Shown: positions 1 to 6,571 of the stretch, piece after piece
Layout: each line of letters starts with the position of its first letter
How positions within the stretch are numbered: the stretch's first letter is position 1
Assembly (NCBI RefSeq): GCF_019414865.1
Contig: NZ_DXLG01000051.1
Coordinates: forward strand, 1 to 10,929
DNA from: Veillonella sp.
Lineage (GTDB): Bacteria; Bacillota; Negativicutes; Veillonellales; Veillonellaceae
DNA: 10,929 bases
Direction of reading: 5' to 3'
Made by a program: the position numbers and the translations under genes
The notes under the pieces: generated by a model
What the model was told of the DNA's origin: nothing
What the model saw: the letters and a program-made list of their open reading frames with translations, nothing else
The model's database searches: none

Positions 1-26
1 ATACTGTATTATGCACCATAAAAATA

Positions 27-100
27 AAAGAGACTTTACGATGCTTAATTTATGCGGTATTTAAATCAATACTACATAAGTAGGCATGTAAAATCTCTTT
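27..100 (-). terminator. Long imperfect stem-loop after the last gene, possible operon terminator
   Basis: Positions 27-44 and 84-100 are inverted repeats. In the minus-strand RNA they form 16 Watson-Crick pairs, one G-U pair (34/93) and one bulged base (40). On the plus strand the 34/93 pair is a C/A mismatch, so the structure fits a minus-strand transcript better. The stem is followed on the minus strand by a U-rich run (complement of 18-26). It lies 12 bases past the stop of the acyltransferase gene. The 39-base loop is unusually large for an intrinsic terminator and holds a small internal hairpin (72-75 with 80-83). A processing site or attenuator before the next gene is an alternative. 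Positions 1-26 show nothing else. Confidence 0.45.
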
Positions 101-111
101 ATATTTATTAA

Positions 112-1014
112 CTAGTGAAATACATCTGGAGGTGTTTCAATTTGTTCGCCATAGAAACGACGTGTCCACTTCCAACGATTGTGAAGCCAGAACCAATCTT
201 CAGGATATCGACGAATATAATCTTCAATAAACTCATTTAAAAGAGTTGTGGTAACCGCTATATCACGCTTTTTATCGTCTGTACGTTCCACATAAATTGG
301 TGGATGTACCTCAATCTCATATTTTTCAGAAAACGGACTATAATGTATAGTCACAAAAATGATTGGTACGTCTTGCATACGAGCCAATACAGCTGGACCT
401 GCTGCCGTTAAAGTTTCATAACCAAAGAATGGAACAAGTACACCATCATCACCAGGATCCTGATCCATAATAAGGCCTAAAAAAGCACCTTTTTTAAGTT
501 CATTGATCATTTCTCGTACCCCAGTTTTATAGGTTACATGTTGGTGCATGATACGACGATATTCATTGATAAACTTGTCCGCATCACCATTCTGTTTCAT
601 TGCCACAGAAATCAACGGATACCCTTCCGAAGCAAGAACACCGCCAAGGAGTTCCCAGTTACCACTATGAACAGCGGCTAAGATTGCACCTCGACCATTT
701 TCCAAGGCATCATCTAAGTACTCTCGATTAATAAACTCCACCATATCTTTGTATGCGCCATCCTTAATCTCTGGATAGCGTAATACATCAATAATCATGC
801 GACCAAAGCGTGTAGTACTAGCTTTCGCAATACGTCGAGCTTCTTTTGGATCATCTGTAATATTACAGAATAGAATTTGGCCGATTGCTAGGCGCTTGCG
901 TTTAGGCGGCACCGCTAGCCACGCAATTTCACCAAGCAATGTACCAATAGCATATTGCAAACCTTTAGGTAATAAGCAAATAAAGGCACTAAAGATTTTC
1001 ATAAACCTATACAT
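112..1014 (-). CDS. lpxL: LpxL/HtrB-family lipid A (Kdo2-lipid IVA) acyltransferase
   Basis: This 300-residue protein has the usual length and layout of the LpxL/HtrB late acyltransferases, which transfer a secondary acyl chain to the lipid A precursor at the cytoplasmic face of the inner membrane. A hydrophobic N-terminal segment (about residues 6-35) should hold it at the membrane. The catalytic HX4[D/E] motif is HSGNWE at 116-121 (His116, Glu121). DQD at 184-186, with the following GVLVPFFG, and PEDWFWLHNRWK at 271-282 match conserved family blocks. The ATG at 1014 is preferred over the second Met (residue 5) because a ribosome binding site AAGGAGAG lies about 10 bases upstream, inside the 3' end of lpxD. 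The lpxD stop is only 6 bases away, so translation is probably coupled. Acyl-chain and site specificity cannot be read from sequence. A general lysophospholipid acyltransferase role is the main alternative. Confidence 0.88.
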   Translation of the reverse strand: MYRFMKIFSAFICLLPKGLQYAIGTLLGEIAWLAVPPKRKRLAIGQILFCNITDDPKEARRIAKASTTRFGRMIIDVLRYPEIKDGAYKDMVEFINREYLDDALENGRGAILAAVHSGNWELLGGVLASEGYPLISVAMKQNGDADKFINEYRRIMHQHVTYKTGVREMINELKKGAFLGLIMDQDPGDDGVLVPFFGYETLTAAGPAVLARMQDVPIIFVTIHYSPFSEKYEIEVHPPIYVERTDDKKRDIAVTTTLLNEFIEDYIRRYPEDWFWLHNRWKWTRRFYGEQIETPPDVFH

Positions 1015-1020
1015 GGATTA

Positions 1021-2052
1021 TTAGCTCTCCTTAAGCTGTGCTTTCAAAGCGTCAATTTCTTTTTGTAATTGTTTTACAGTTTTCACCATATCTGGCAAAC
1101 GATTTTCATAAGCAGCCAATTTTAACCATTCTTTATGAGGTCTCATTGGATAGCCTGCCATAATAGAGTTGGATGGTACATTACCTGTAATACCAGTTTT
1201 ACCAGCAAATTGTACATTATCACCAATCGTAATATGACCAGTACAACCAGTTTGTCCAGCAAAGATAACATGATTACCACATTTAGTACTTCCGGCAATA
1301 CCAACCTGAGCGATTAGGAAGCAATCTTCACCAATCTCAACATTGTGACCAAGATGAACAAGATTGTCAATCTTCGTACCACGACGTACTAAAGTAGAGC
1401 CCATTGTAGCATTGTCGATAGTTGTACAAGAACCAACTTCAACATCATCTTCAAGAATAACATTACCAACTTGTGGTATATGTGTATGTACACCATTTTC
1501 TGTAGCAAAACCGAAGCCTTCGCCACCAATTACTGCTTTAGCACGTAATACAACGCGTTTGCCTAAAATACAATTTTCATGAACAATAGCGCCAGCGTAA
1601 ATATCAGAACCTTCACCAATACGCACATTGTGCCCAATATAAACATATGGACGAATTGTTACATCATCACCAATGACTGCATTATCATTAATAACACAAT
1701 AGGCACCAATAGCAACATTTTTGCCAATTGTTACATTGTTACCAATAATAGCTGTCCTATGCACTTCTCTAGGAACAACAACAGGTGGATGGAAGAGTTC
1801 TAATACTTGTGCAAATGCTGCTTTTGCATTATCGACTACGATTTGTGCCATCGGTGCATCTTTCACTTCAGATTCAACGATCACAGCACCCGCTTGGCAT
1901 AACGCAATATGTTCAACATATTCACCTACTGCAAAAGTTATGGATTGTTTTACTGCTTGTTCAAAGCTACGTGTTTCAGTAATAACAATAGAGCCATCAC
2001 CTACAACACGACCGCCTACTAATGTTGCGAGTTCCTGTAAAGTTTTTTCCAA
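1021..2052 (-). CDS. lpxD: UDP-3-O-(3-hydroxyacyl)glucosamine N-acyltransferase LpxD
   Basis: LpxD catalyses the third step of lipid A synthesis, N-acylation of UDP-3-O-acylglucosamine from a hydroxyacyl-ACP donor, in the cytoplasm. The 343 residues match the family in length and order. Residues 1-95 form the N-terminal uridine-binding domain. About 98-305 is a left-handed beta-helix of hexapeptide repeats (many [I/V]-G-x-[N/D]-V units). Residues 306-343 are a C-terminal helix expected in the trimer. GGEGFGFA at 176-183 corresponds to the family's GFG motif. His236 in LGHNVEIG fits the catalytic base position of E. coli LpxD. The start is TTG: the next Met is residue 68, inside the N-terminal domain, and a very strong ribosome binding site stands 6 bases before the TTG. 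It is 31 bp after ompH-like 3 and 6 bp before the acyltransferase gene. Confidence 0.95.
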   Translation of the reverse strand: MEKTLQELATLVGGRVVGDGSIVITETRSFEQAVKQSITFAVGEYVEHIALCQAGAVIVESEVKDAPMAQIVVDNAKAAFAQVLELFHPPVVVPREVHRTAIIGNNVTIGKNVAIGAYCVINDNAVIGDDVTIRPYVYIGHNVRIGEGSDIYAGAIVHENCILGKRVVLRAKAVIGGEGFGFATENGVHTHIPQVGNVILEDDVEVGSCTTIDNATMGSTLVRRGTKIDNLVHLGHNVEIGEDCFLIAQVGIAGSTKCGNHVIFAGQTGCTGHITIGDNVQFAGKTGITGNVPSNSIMAGYPMRPHKEWLKLAAYENRLPDMVKTVKQLQKEIDALKAQLKES

Positions 2053-2058
2053 GGTAAA

Positions 2059-2068
2059 CTCCTCCCCC
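2059..2068 (-). promoter_or_regulatory. Ribosome binding site fixing the TTG start of lpxD
   Basis: The minus strand reads GGGGGAGGAG here, 6 bases before the TTG at 2050-2052. It is among the strongest Shine-Dalgarno sequences in the window and has no other in-frame start codon at a suitable distance, so it decides the start of lpxD. It may offset the weaker initiation expected from TTG. Confidence 0.85.
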
Positions 2069-2083
2069 TGTGATAATTCTTAA

Positions 2084-2614
2084 TTATTGTGCACTTTCTT
2101 CAGTATTAACTGCTGTAGCTTGACCAGATTGTTGAGCATTTTGTTGCGCATCTTGTTGTTCTTGCGCTTTAGCAGCATTTTCAGCTTCCTTAATTTGGTC
2201 ATCAGAAGCTTTACCCATCTTAGCGATCAAGTCGTCAGTTACATCAGTACCACCGCCTACAACAGCACCTTTTTCAATAACTACATCAAGTTTTTTCTCT
2301 TTTACAAGTTCACCAACTTTTTGTTCTTGATATTGGCGATATTCTTGAGCTTTTGCATTTGCAAAGGCATTTAATTCTTGATTAGCTTGGTTAAATACAT
2401 TTTGTTTAGATGCTTCATCAGCAGCGGCGATTTTAGCATCTAGCTCAGCTTTTTTAGCGTTAATTTCTTTAGTAATTTCAATACCTTTTTCAGTACTATT
2501 TGCTACTTTCACGCTATCAACGTAACCAACATTATTAGAACCACAACCACCTAAAATAGCCATGGAAGCTACTAAAGATGCACCTAATACTAAAGATTTA
2601 ATACGTTTATTCAT
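2084..2614 (-). CDS. OmpH/Skp-like periplasmic chaperone, lipoprotein form (third paralogue)
   Basis: This 176-residue OmpH/Skp-family protein is predicted to be a lipoprotein. Residues 1-23 are a lipoprotein signal peptide with lipobox LGGC (21-24), so Cys24 would be lipidated; the next residue is Gly25. A short beta strand (VGYVDSVKV, 29-37) leads into an Ala/Lys/Glu-rich helical arm (about 41-108). The C-terminal core LDVVIEKGAVVGGGTDVTDDL (109-129) matches the cores of the two upstream paralogues. A Gln/Ala-rich low-complexity tail (about 140-176) follows. Its ribosome binding site AAGGAG overlaps the stop codon of ompH-like 2, with an 11-base gap, which suggests coupled translation. By family it should hold unfolded outer-membrane proteins in the periplasm, here tied to a membrane by lipid. 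Whether it goes to the inner or outer membrane cannot be decided from sequence. Family assignment is firm; the specific role is inferred. Confidence 0.85.
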   Translation of the reverse strand: MNKRIKSLVLGASLVASMAILGGCGSNNVGYVDSVKVANSTEKGIEITKEINAKKAELDAKIAAADEASKQNVFNQANQELNAFANAKAQEYRQYQEQKVGELVKEKKLDVVIEKGAVVGGGTDVTDDLIAKMGKASDDQIKEAENAAKAQEQQDAQQNAQQSGQATAVNTEESAQ

Positions 2615-2625
2615 AATATAACTCC

Positions 2626-3597
2626 TTATTGAACTCGATAGGACGCCTTCACTGCATCAGTAATATCAAGCCCCTTAATATTACCACCATCATCGATGAT
2701 GACTAAATCCAAATGTTGTTCCTCTGCAATAATTGCTACGCGCATACGAACATCTTCTAAAATGGCTTCATGAAGTGCACTCACTTCAGCTTCTTTATCT
2801 GAAAGCTTTTTAGCCCAAGAATCATTCCAATCCTGTGCTACAGGTAAGTTATTATTAGCAATGATCGATTGTGCTTGTTGTTGAACCATAGTATCTCGTT
2901 TAGCCGCCAATTCCTTTTGTAAGGTTGCAGCATATTGGTTAAGTTCTTCTTGACCTTTTTGTTGCATAGGCGCAAGTTCTGCCTGTACTTTAGCCTTAAT
3001 AGAGTCTACATCAAGATTCGATGGTTTTCTCTTAGCTAATAATTCCTTTAATCGCTCCTCTTTCTTAGCCTTCTCTGCCATAGCTGCTTGCTTTTGTGCA
3101 TCATCAATATACACACGAGCATCATAAGCATATAAATCTAATTGGAGATTAACGATTTCAAGATCATATTCATTGGAACTAACCTTTAATTCCGACAAAT
3201 ATTTTTGAGTAAGTTCGTTTCGTTTTGCATTCAATTGCTGATTCAATTCATTTTCTTTTGTTGCAATACGAGTTTGCAATTCCACCGTAAGAGCACCTGA
3301 CAAGGTTGAATCTAATGCAAGAGATTTCAACTGTTCCTCTTGTGTCTCTGACTTGGCATTTAAAGCTTGTTGTTCTAATTCATATTGACGTTGCAAAAGA
3401 TCCAATTCATTTTTAGCTTGTTTATAATCCTCATAAGAAGGATTAAATTCTAATACATCATCAATACGTACAACACCTATTGATACCCCATCAGGACTCT
3501 GCTGACGATTTGTCACAAATCCATAGGCCCAAACCATAGCACATAATGCAACAACGAGAAATATGGCAAATCCGATATATCGTTTTTTCCCGTTCAT
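2626..3597 (-). CDS. Long OmpH/Skp-like protein with N-terminal membrane anchor (second paralogue)
   Basis: At 323 residues this is about twice the length of a typical Skp (E. coli Skp is 161 residues). A transmembrane segment or uncleaved signal (about 7-28) follows the basic start MNGKKR. The strand GVSIGVVRIDDVLE (37-50) resembles the first Skp strand. About 54-295 is Gln/Glu/Lys/Ala-rich and predicted largely helical or coiled coil, interrupted by prolines at 192, 210 and 252. The end LDLVIIDDGGNIKGLDITDAV (297-316 region) aligns with the C-terminal core of the neighbouring OmpH-like proteins. The extra length is therefore in the helical arms, possibly from an internal duplication: ELNQ...AKR patterns recur near 117-126 and 218-234. 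The ATG has a GGGAG site 7 bases upstream. The gene lies 29 bp after ompH-like 1. A general coiled-coil envelope protein is the alternative, but the shared C-terminal core argues for the OmpH family. Confidence 0.8.
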   Translation of the reverse strand: MNGKKRYIGFAIFLVVALCAMVWAYGFVTNRQQSPDGVSIGVVRIDDVLEFNPSYEDYKQAKNELDLLQRQYELEQQALNAKSETQEEQLKSLALDSTLSGALTVELQTRIATKENELNQQLNAKRNELTQKYLSELKVSSNEYDLEIVNLQLDLYAYDARVYIDDAQKQAAMAEKAKKEERLKELLAKRKPSNLDVDSIKAKVQAELAPMQQKGQEELNQYAATLQKELAAKRDTMVQQQAQSIIANNNLPVAQDWNDSWAKKLSDKEAEVSALHEAILEDVRMRVAIIAEEQHLDLVIIDDGGNIKGLDITDAVKASYRVQ

Positions 3598-3626
3598 TGT
3601 CGTTCTCCCTTACATAGAACTACAGT

Positions 3627-4115
3627 TTATTTTTTTGCATCAGTAGCTAGTTTTTTTAATACTTGATCTGTAATATCAACGCCACCGTATAGTACTGTGT
3701 CTTTAGTCATAACAACGCTAAGACCTTTAGCGTCGCCCACTGCTTTTGCAGCTTCCATAGCTTTATCTTGAACAGATTTAGCAATTTCTTGATCTTTTTT
3801 TGCTAAGTTTTGACGTGCTTCTTCAGCGAGCTTTTGTTTAGTCGCATCATCTTGTGCTGCATCAATTTTAGCTTGTGTTTCTTGTTGTAATTGGCTTTGA
3901 TAGCTCATATATTCTTGAGCTGCAGAGATATAAATTGGATTATCTTGAGACATCATACGAGATGTATCGATAACACCAATTGTACTATTACCACTATTAC
4001 CGCTTGGTGTAGCCATTTGTGTATACGCTAATGCGCCAATACCAATAATAAAAATAGCAGCAATGACGATGGAAAAGATTTTCACATTCGCCTTGTTGTT
4101 CATCATTCGCATCAT
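3627..4115 (-). CDS. ompH: OmpH/Skp-family periplasmic chaperone (first paralogue)
   Basis: The 162-residue length matches canonical Skp/OmpH, the trimeric chaperone that carries unfolded barrel proteins to BamA. A hydrophobic segment (about 12-31) follows MMRMMNNKANVK. It is either a signal peptide or, since no clear AxA cleavage site follows, an N-terminal anchor. STIGVIDTSRMM (44-55) is the typical first strand. Residues 60-128 are Gln/Lys/Ala-rich helical arms. LSVVMTKDTVLYGGVDITDQV (132-152) is the conserved C-terminal core. The start has four closely spaced Met codons; the first (4115) is chosen because a GAGGG site lies about 9-10 bases upstream. It follows bamA after a 107-bp spacer with two hairpins and begins a tight run of five genes. 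Placement directly after bamA is the common ompH context. Confidence 0.92.
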   Translation of the reverse strand: MMRMMNNKANVKIFSIVIAAIFIIGIGALAYTQMATPSGNSGNSTIGVIDTSRMMSQDNPIYISAAQEYMSYQSQLQQETQAKIDAAQDDATKQKLAEEARQNLAKKDQEIAKSVQDKAMEAAKAVGDAKGLSVVMTKDTVLYGGVDITDQVLKKLATDAKK

Positions 4116-4145
4116 AATAGAGTGCCCTCATTTCTTTAAATTACT

Positions 4146-4159
4146 GCATCAAAGGATGC
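4146..4159 (-). promoter_or_regulatory. Small hairpin upstream of ompH-like 1
   Basis: GCATC (4146-4150) and GATGC (4155-4159) form a perfect 5-bp stem with a 4-base loop. It sits about 30 bases before the ompH start in the leader or spacer RNA, just upstream of its ribosome binding site. No U-run follows directly, so it is not a convincing terminator. It may be part of a processing or translation-tuning element with the larger hairpin at 4169-4210, or chance. Confidence 0.4.
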
Positions 4160-4168
4160 CATATAGAG

Positions 4169-4210
4169 ATATTGGTGAAAGCCTCTTTAGAAAAGAGGCC
4201 TCCACCATAT
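4169..4210 (-). promoter_or_regulatory. Strong intercistronic hairpin between bamA and ompH-like 1
   Basis: Positions 4181-4188 and 4192-4199 form a perfect 8-bp stem (GCCTCTTT with AAAGAGGC) around a 3-base loop. It extends outward through a small internal loop to a second stem, 4173-4177 with 4203-4207, and weaker pairing to 4169/4210. On the minus-strand RNA only three U residues follow the inner stem, so it lacks a proper terminator tail. A partial terminator, an RNA processing site or a stabilising 3' end for bamA mRNA would each let bamA and the ompH genes be expressed at different levels. I see no good promoter in the spacer. Confidence 0.6.
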
Positions 4211-4222
4211 ACATTTACTATA

Positions 4223-6394
4223 TTAGAATTGTGTGCCGAAGCTGAAGTGGAATTTATTTTTATGTTTACCCACGCCATAATCAAGTTTAACTGGGCCAAT
4301 TGGTGTAGTAATACGAACACCAGCACCAACGCCATAGTTAAATGTTTTCTTGCTGTTGTACCAAGATACATTTGGTGCATCCCATGCATCACCGATATCA
4401 GTGAACAATACACCACTAACCTTTTTAACGATTGGGAAGCGGAATTCCAATGTAGCATTGTACATATACTTGCCACGGAATTGATCATCTTCGTAACCAC
4501 GTAAGGAGTCTGCACCACCCAATGTGAACAATTGGCTATAAGGAGCATCACCTTGGATAAAACCACCACGCGCACGGAATGCCAATACATTCTTAGCACC
4601 TAGTTTTTTATACATACGTGCTTCAGCTGTGAATTTGTAGAAGTCGAAGTCACCGCCTAAGCCATGACCAGCCCATTGTGCTGTATAAGAAATACGACGA
4701 CCACGTGTAGGTTCATAAATATTATCACGGGAATCGTATACCTTTTGCCATGTAATGGAATTGATACGGCCAAAGTTTTTATCTACATATTTATCATTTG
4801 CAAAGTTGTAGGAACCATTATTCCAATTTTTACCTTTGCCCGCATTTTTATCATAACGGAAGCCGGAGCTGTCATCATCATCCCATTTATAAGAATCTTT
4901 ACGGGATTCAAGAGTTAAGTAATCACGAGTATATTCCCCTGTTTGACGACCGAAGGAAATATTGAAACCACGAGATTTCTTGTTATATTCAGCTACTTCA
5001 TTACCATCTTCGTTGTAATCAGTGTATTCATCTTCACGGTTGAAGAAGGAGAAGCCCAAGGATGTACCTTTGCTATCAATCCAAGGTTTCAAGTAAGAGA
5101 TTTGGTAGTTTTTGTATTTTTTCTTACCACCGATTTCCCAGTGAACTTTGAATTTATCACCAGTACCGCGGAAGTTATCTTCACCAAATTCAATGATACC
5201 CATCAAACCATCAGATTTAGAGTAACCAGCACCTAATGTAATAGTACCTGTTTTATGTTCCAAAACATCGATTTCAATGATTACATTGTTAGGGTCTTGA
5301 TCACCTGGCAACATGCGAACATTTACATCATCAAAGAAGCCTAGGTTGTATACGCGTTCTACAGAACGGCGTACCAAGAATTTATTGAAAGGTTTACCTT
5401 TCTTTTGAACGAATTCGCGAGTAATAACTTTATCGCGAGTTTTCTTGTTACCAGCAGGAATGATATCTTCAACAATACCTTCTACGATATGAACATGAAG
5501 CACGCCTTGGTCATCTACGCGAATACCATCAACATGTGCCAACATATAGCCATCGCGAGCGTATGCTGCGTTGATACCTTGAACCTTTTGGCCTACGTAT
5601 ACAGAGTTAAGAACTTGACCTGGTTGAAGGTCCATGAATTTAGTCAATACTTCAGAAGTATAAACTGTATTACCTTCGAAAGCTACACCAGTAGTAATTG
5701 GATTTACTGTAACAGCAAAGTCCAATTTAACGCCTTCAGGTACTGTTGTAAATACAGGGTTTACTTCAGAGAAGTAACCAGTATTACCAAGGTTAGTTAC
5801 GTCTTTAAATACACCATCAACAGATACAGCATCGCCGATTTTTTCTGTCAAGATAGGCAATAATTGTGCTTGTTGTTCAGCTGTTACACCAGAAATAGAT
5901 AAACCAGTAATCAATTTACCTACATATGGATTAATAGACTCAGCATTAGCAGATGTAACATATTGAGCTTCTACAGTTGTAACAGCTTGAGTTTGGCCAT
6001 TTTCAGCAGCCTTATCGAGGTCAGTACCACCAGTAGTTTTAGACACCATTTTTACTTGTTTGTCATCTGTTTTCAAAGCAGCATTATTAACTGTAACAGT
6101 TCCGTCAGAACCTCTAACTACAGTACCATCGCTAGATACAGTTGTATCACCACGAGCTGCTAAGATAGCTGCATCAGTTTCATCTTGTGTTGTTGCAGGT
6201 GTAGCTGCATCAGCATTGTAAACAGCTTGAGTAGTAGTAGCATCATTAGTAGTTGCTGCACTAGTTGTTGTTGTGTTATTTAAATCTGGAGTATAGCCAG
6301 CTTGTACCTCTGCAGCAAATACACTGCCTGTCCCCATGACAGCAGTCAACACGGATGCTGCAAGCATACTTTTATAGGCTTTTGGTTTAAACAT
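4223..6394 (-). CDS. bamA: BamA outer-membrane protein assembly factor (three POTRA domains)
   Basis: BamA is the central barrel of the BAM complex, folding and inserting outer-membrane beta-barrel proteins. The 723 residues begin with a signal peptide (1-27 or 1-28, cleavage near VFA-AE). A Thr/Ala/Asp-rich low-complexity stretch follows (about 33-155). Three POTRA domains come next (about 157-232, 233-307 and 308-380), then a 16-strand-type barrel (about 381-723). The conserved loop motif appears as LRGYEDD (631-637, equivalent to VRGF in E. coli), and the protein ends in an aromatic-rich strand with terminal Phe (FHFSFGTQF), the usual beta-signal. E. coli BamA has five POTRA domains, so this is a short form. 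The start is well set by AGGAGG 5 bases upstream, and a promoter candidate lies about 70 bases before it. TamA, which also has three POTRAs, is an alternative, but the ompH/lpxD context supports BamA. Confidence 0.94.
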   Translation of the reverse strand: MFKPKAYKSMLAASVLTAVMGTGSVFAAEVQAGYTPDLNNTTTTSAATTNDATTTQAVYNADAATPATTQDETDAAILAARGDTTVSSDGTVVRGSDGTVTVNNAALKTDDKQVKMVSKTTGGTDLDKAAENGQTQAVTTVEAQYVTSANAESINPYVGKLITGLSISGVTAEQQAQLLPILTEKIGDAVSVDGVFKDVTNLGNTGYFSEVNPVFTTVPEGVKLDFAVTVNPITTGVAFEGNTVYTSEVLTKFMDLQPGQVLNSVYVGQKVQGINAAYARDGYMLAHVDGIRVDDQGVLHVHIVEGIVEDIIPAGNKKTRDKVITREFVQKKGKPFNKFLVRRSVERVYNLGFFDDVNVRMLPGDQDPNNVIIEIDVLEHKTGTITLGAGYSKSDGLMGIIEFGEDNFRGTGDKFKVHWEIGGKKKYKNYQISYLKPWIDSKGTSLGFSFFNREDEYTDYNEDGNEVAEYNKKSRGFNISFGRQTGEYTRDYLTLESRKDSYKWDDDDSSGFRYDKNAGKGKNWNNGSYNFANDKYVDKNFGRINSITWQKVYDSRDNIYEPTRGRRISYTAQWAGHGLGGDFDFYKFTAEARMYKKLGAKNVLAFRARGGFIQGDAPYSQLFTLGGADSLRGYEDDQFRGKYMYNATLEFRFPIVKKVSGVLFTDIGDAWDAPNVSWYNSKKTFNYGVGAGVRITTPIGPVKLDYGVGKHKNKFHFSFGTQF

Positions 6395-6399
6395 AAATT

Positions 6400-6405
6400 C
6401 CTCCT
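6400..6405 (-). promoter_or_regulatory. Ribosome binding site of bamA
   Basis: The minus strand reads AGGAGG, a perfect anti-16S match, 5 bases before the bamA ATG at 6394. It predicts efficient translation, in keeping with an essential assembly factor, and confirms the start. Confidence 0.85.
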
Positions 6406-6464
6406 AGAACTCATCCCCATAAAAAGTTTACATCTTGTTTTATAAAGACTAATAAATCTTTATT

Positions 6465-6493
6465 ATTATAGCATAAAATACTGGGAATGAGTA
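6465..6493 (-). promoter_or_regulatory. Extended -10 promoter candidate for bamA
   Basis: The minus strand carries TGCTATAAT (6473-6465), a perfect extended -10 element (TGnTATAAT). At 17-base spacing the -35 position (6493-6488) reads TACTCA, only 3 of 6 matches to consensus, which is tolerable with an extended -10. Transcription would begin near 6458 and give a leader of about 64 bases before the bamA ATG. It would let bamA and the genes after it be expressed independently of tamB. Confidence 0.6.
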
Positions 6494-6526
6494 CTATATT
6501 AAACAAATTTTATGAAATTAATATGA

Positions 6527-6563
6527 CTAGAATGTGCATACCCATGGGATTTGCACACTCTAG
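6527..6563 (-). terminator. Stem-loop just after tamB, possible terminator
   Basis: Arms 6527-6538 and 6552-6563 form a 12-bp stem with a 13-base loop, beginning 8 bases past the tamB stop. The pair 6532/6558 is a G-U wobble on the minus RNA but a mismatch on the plus strand, so the fold favours the tamB transcript. The tail on the minus strand is only moderately U-rich (UCAUAUUAAUUUC), so termination may be partial. Its place between tamB and the bamA promoter candidate fits a transcript boundary. Confidence 0.5.
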
Positions 6564-6571
6564 CCATAAAC

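Noticed and set aside
1721..2083. Plus-strand open frame opposite the 5' half of lpxD
   Set aside because: It is antisense to a complete, well-conserved LpxD and has no family features.
2626..3597. ompH-like 2 as a frameshifted fusion of two separate genes
   Set aside because: The frame is continuous, with one start region, one N-terminal anchor and one C-terminal core. The extra length is in the helical middle, not a second complete OmpH unit.
4141..4599. Minus-strand open frame of 152 codons overlapping the 3' end of bamA
   Set aside because: It is out of frame with bamA across its conserved barrel and beta-signal, has no family features, and its composition looks like a frame shadow.
5405..5863. 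Plus-strand open frame of 152 codons inside bamA
   Set aside because: It lies opposite the BamA POTRA region, has an unusual Asn/Tyr/Cys-rich composition and no recognisable domain. It is explained by codon use on the coding strand.
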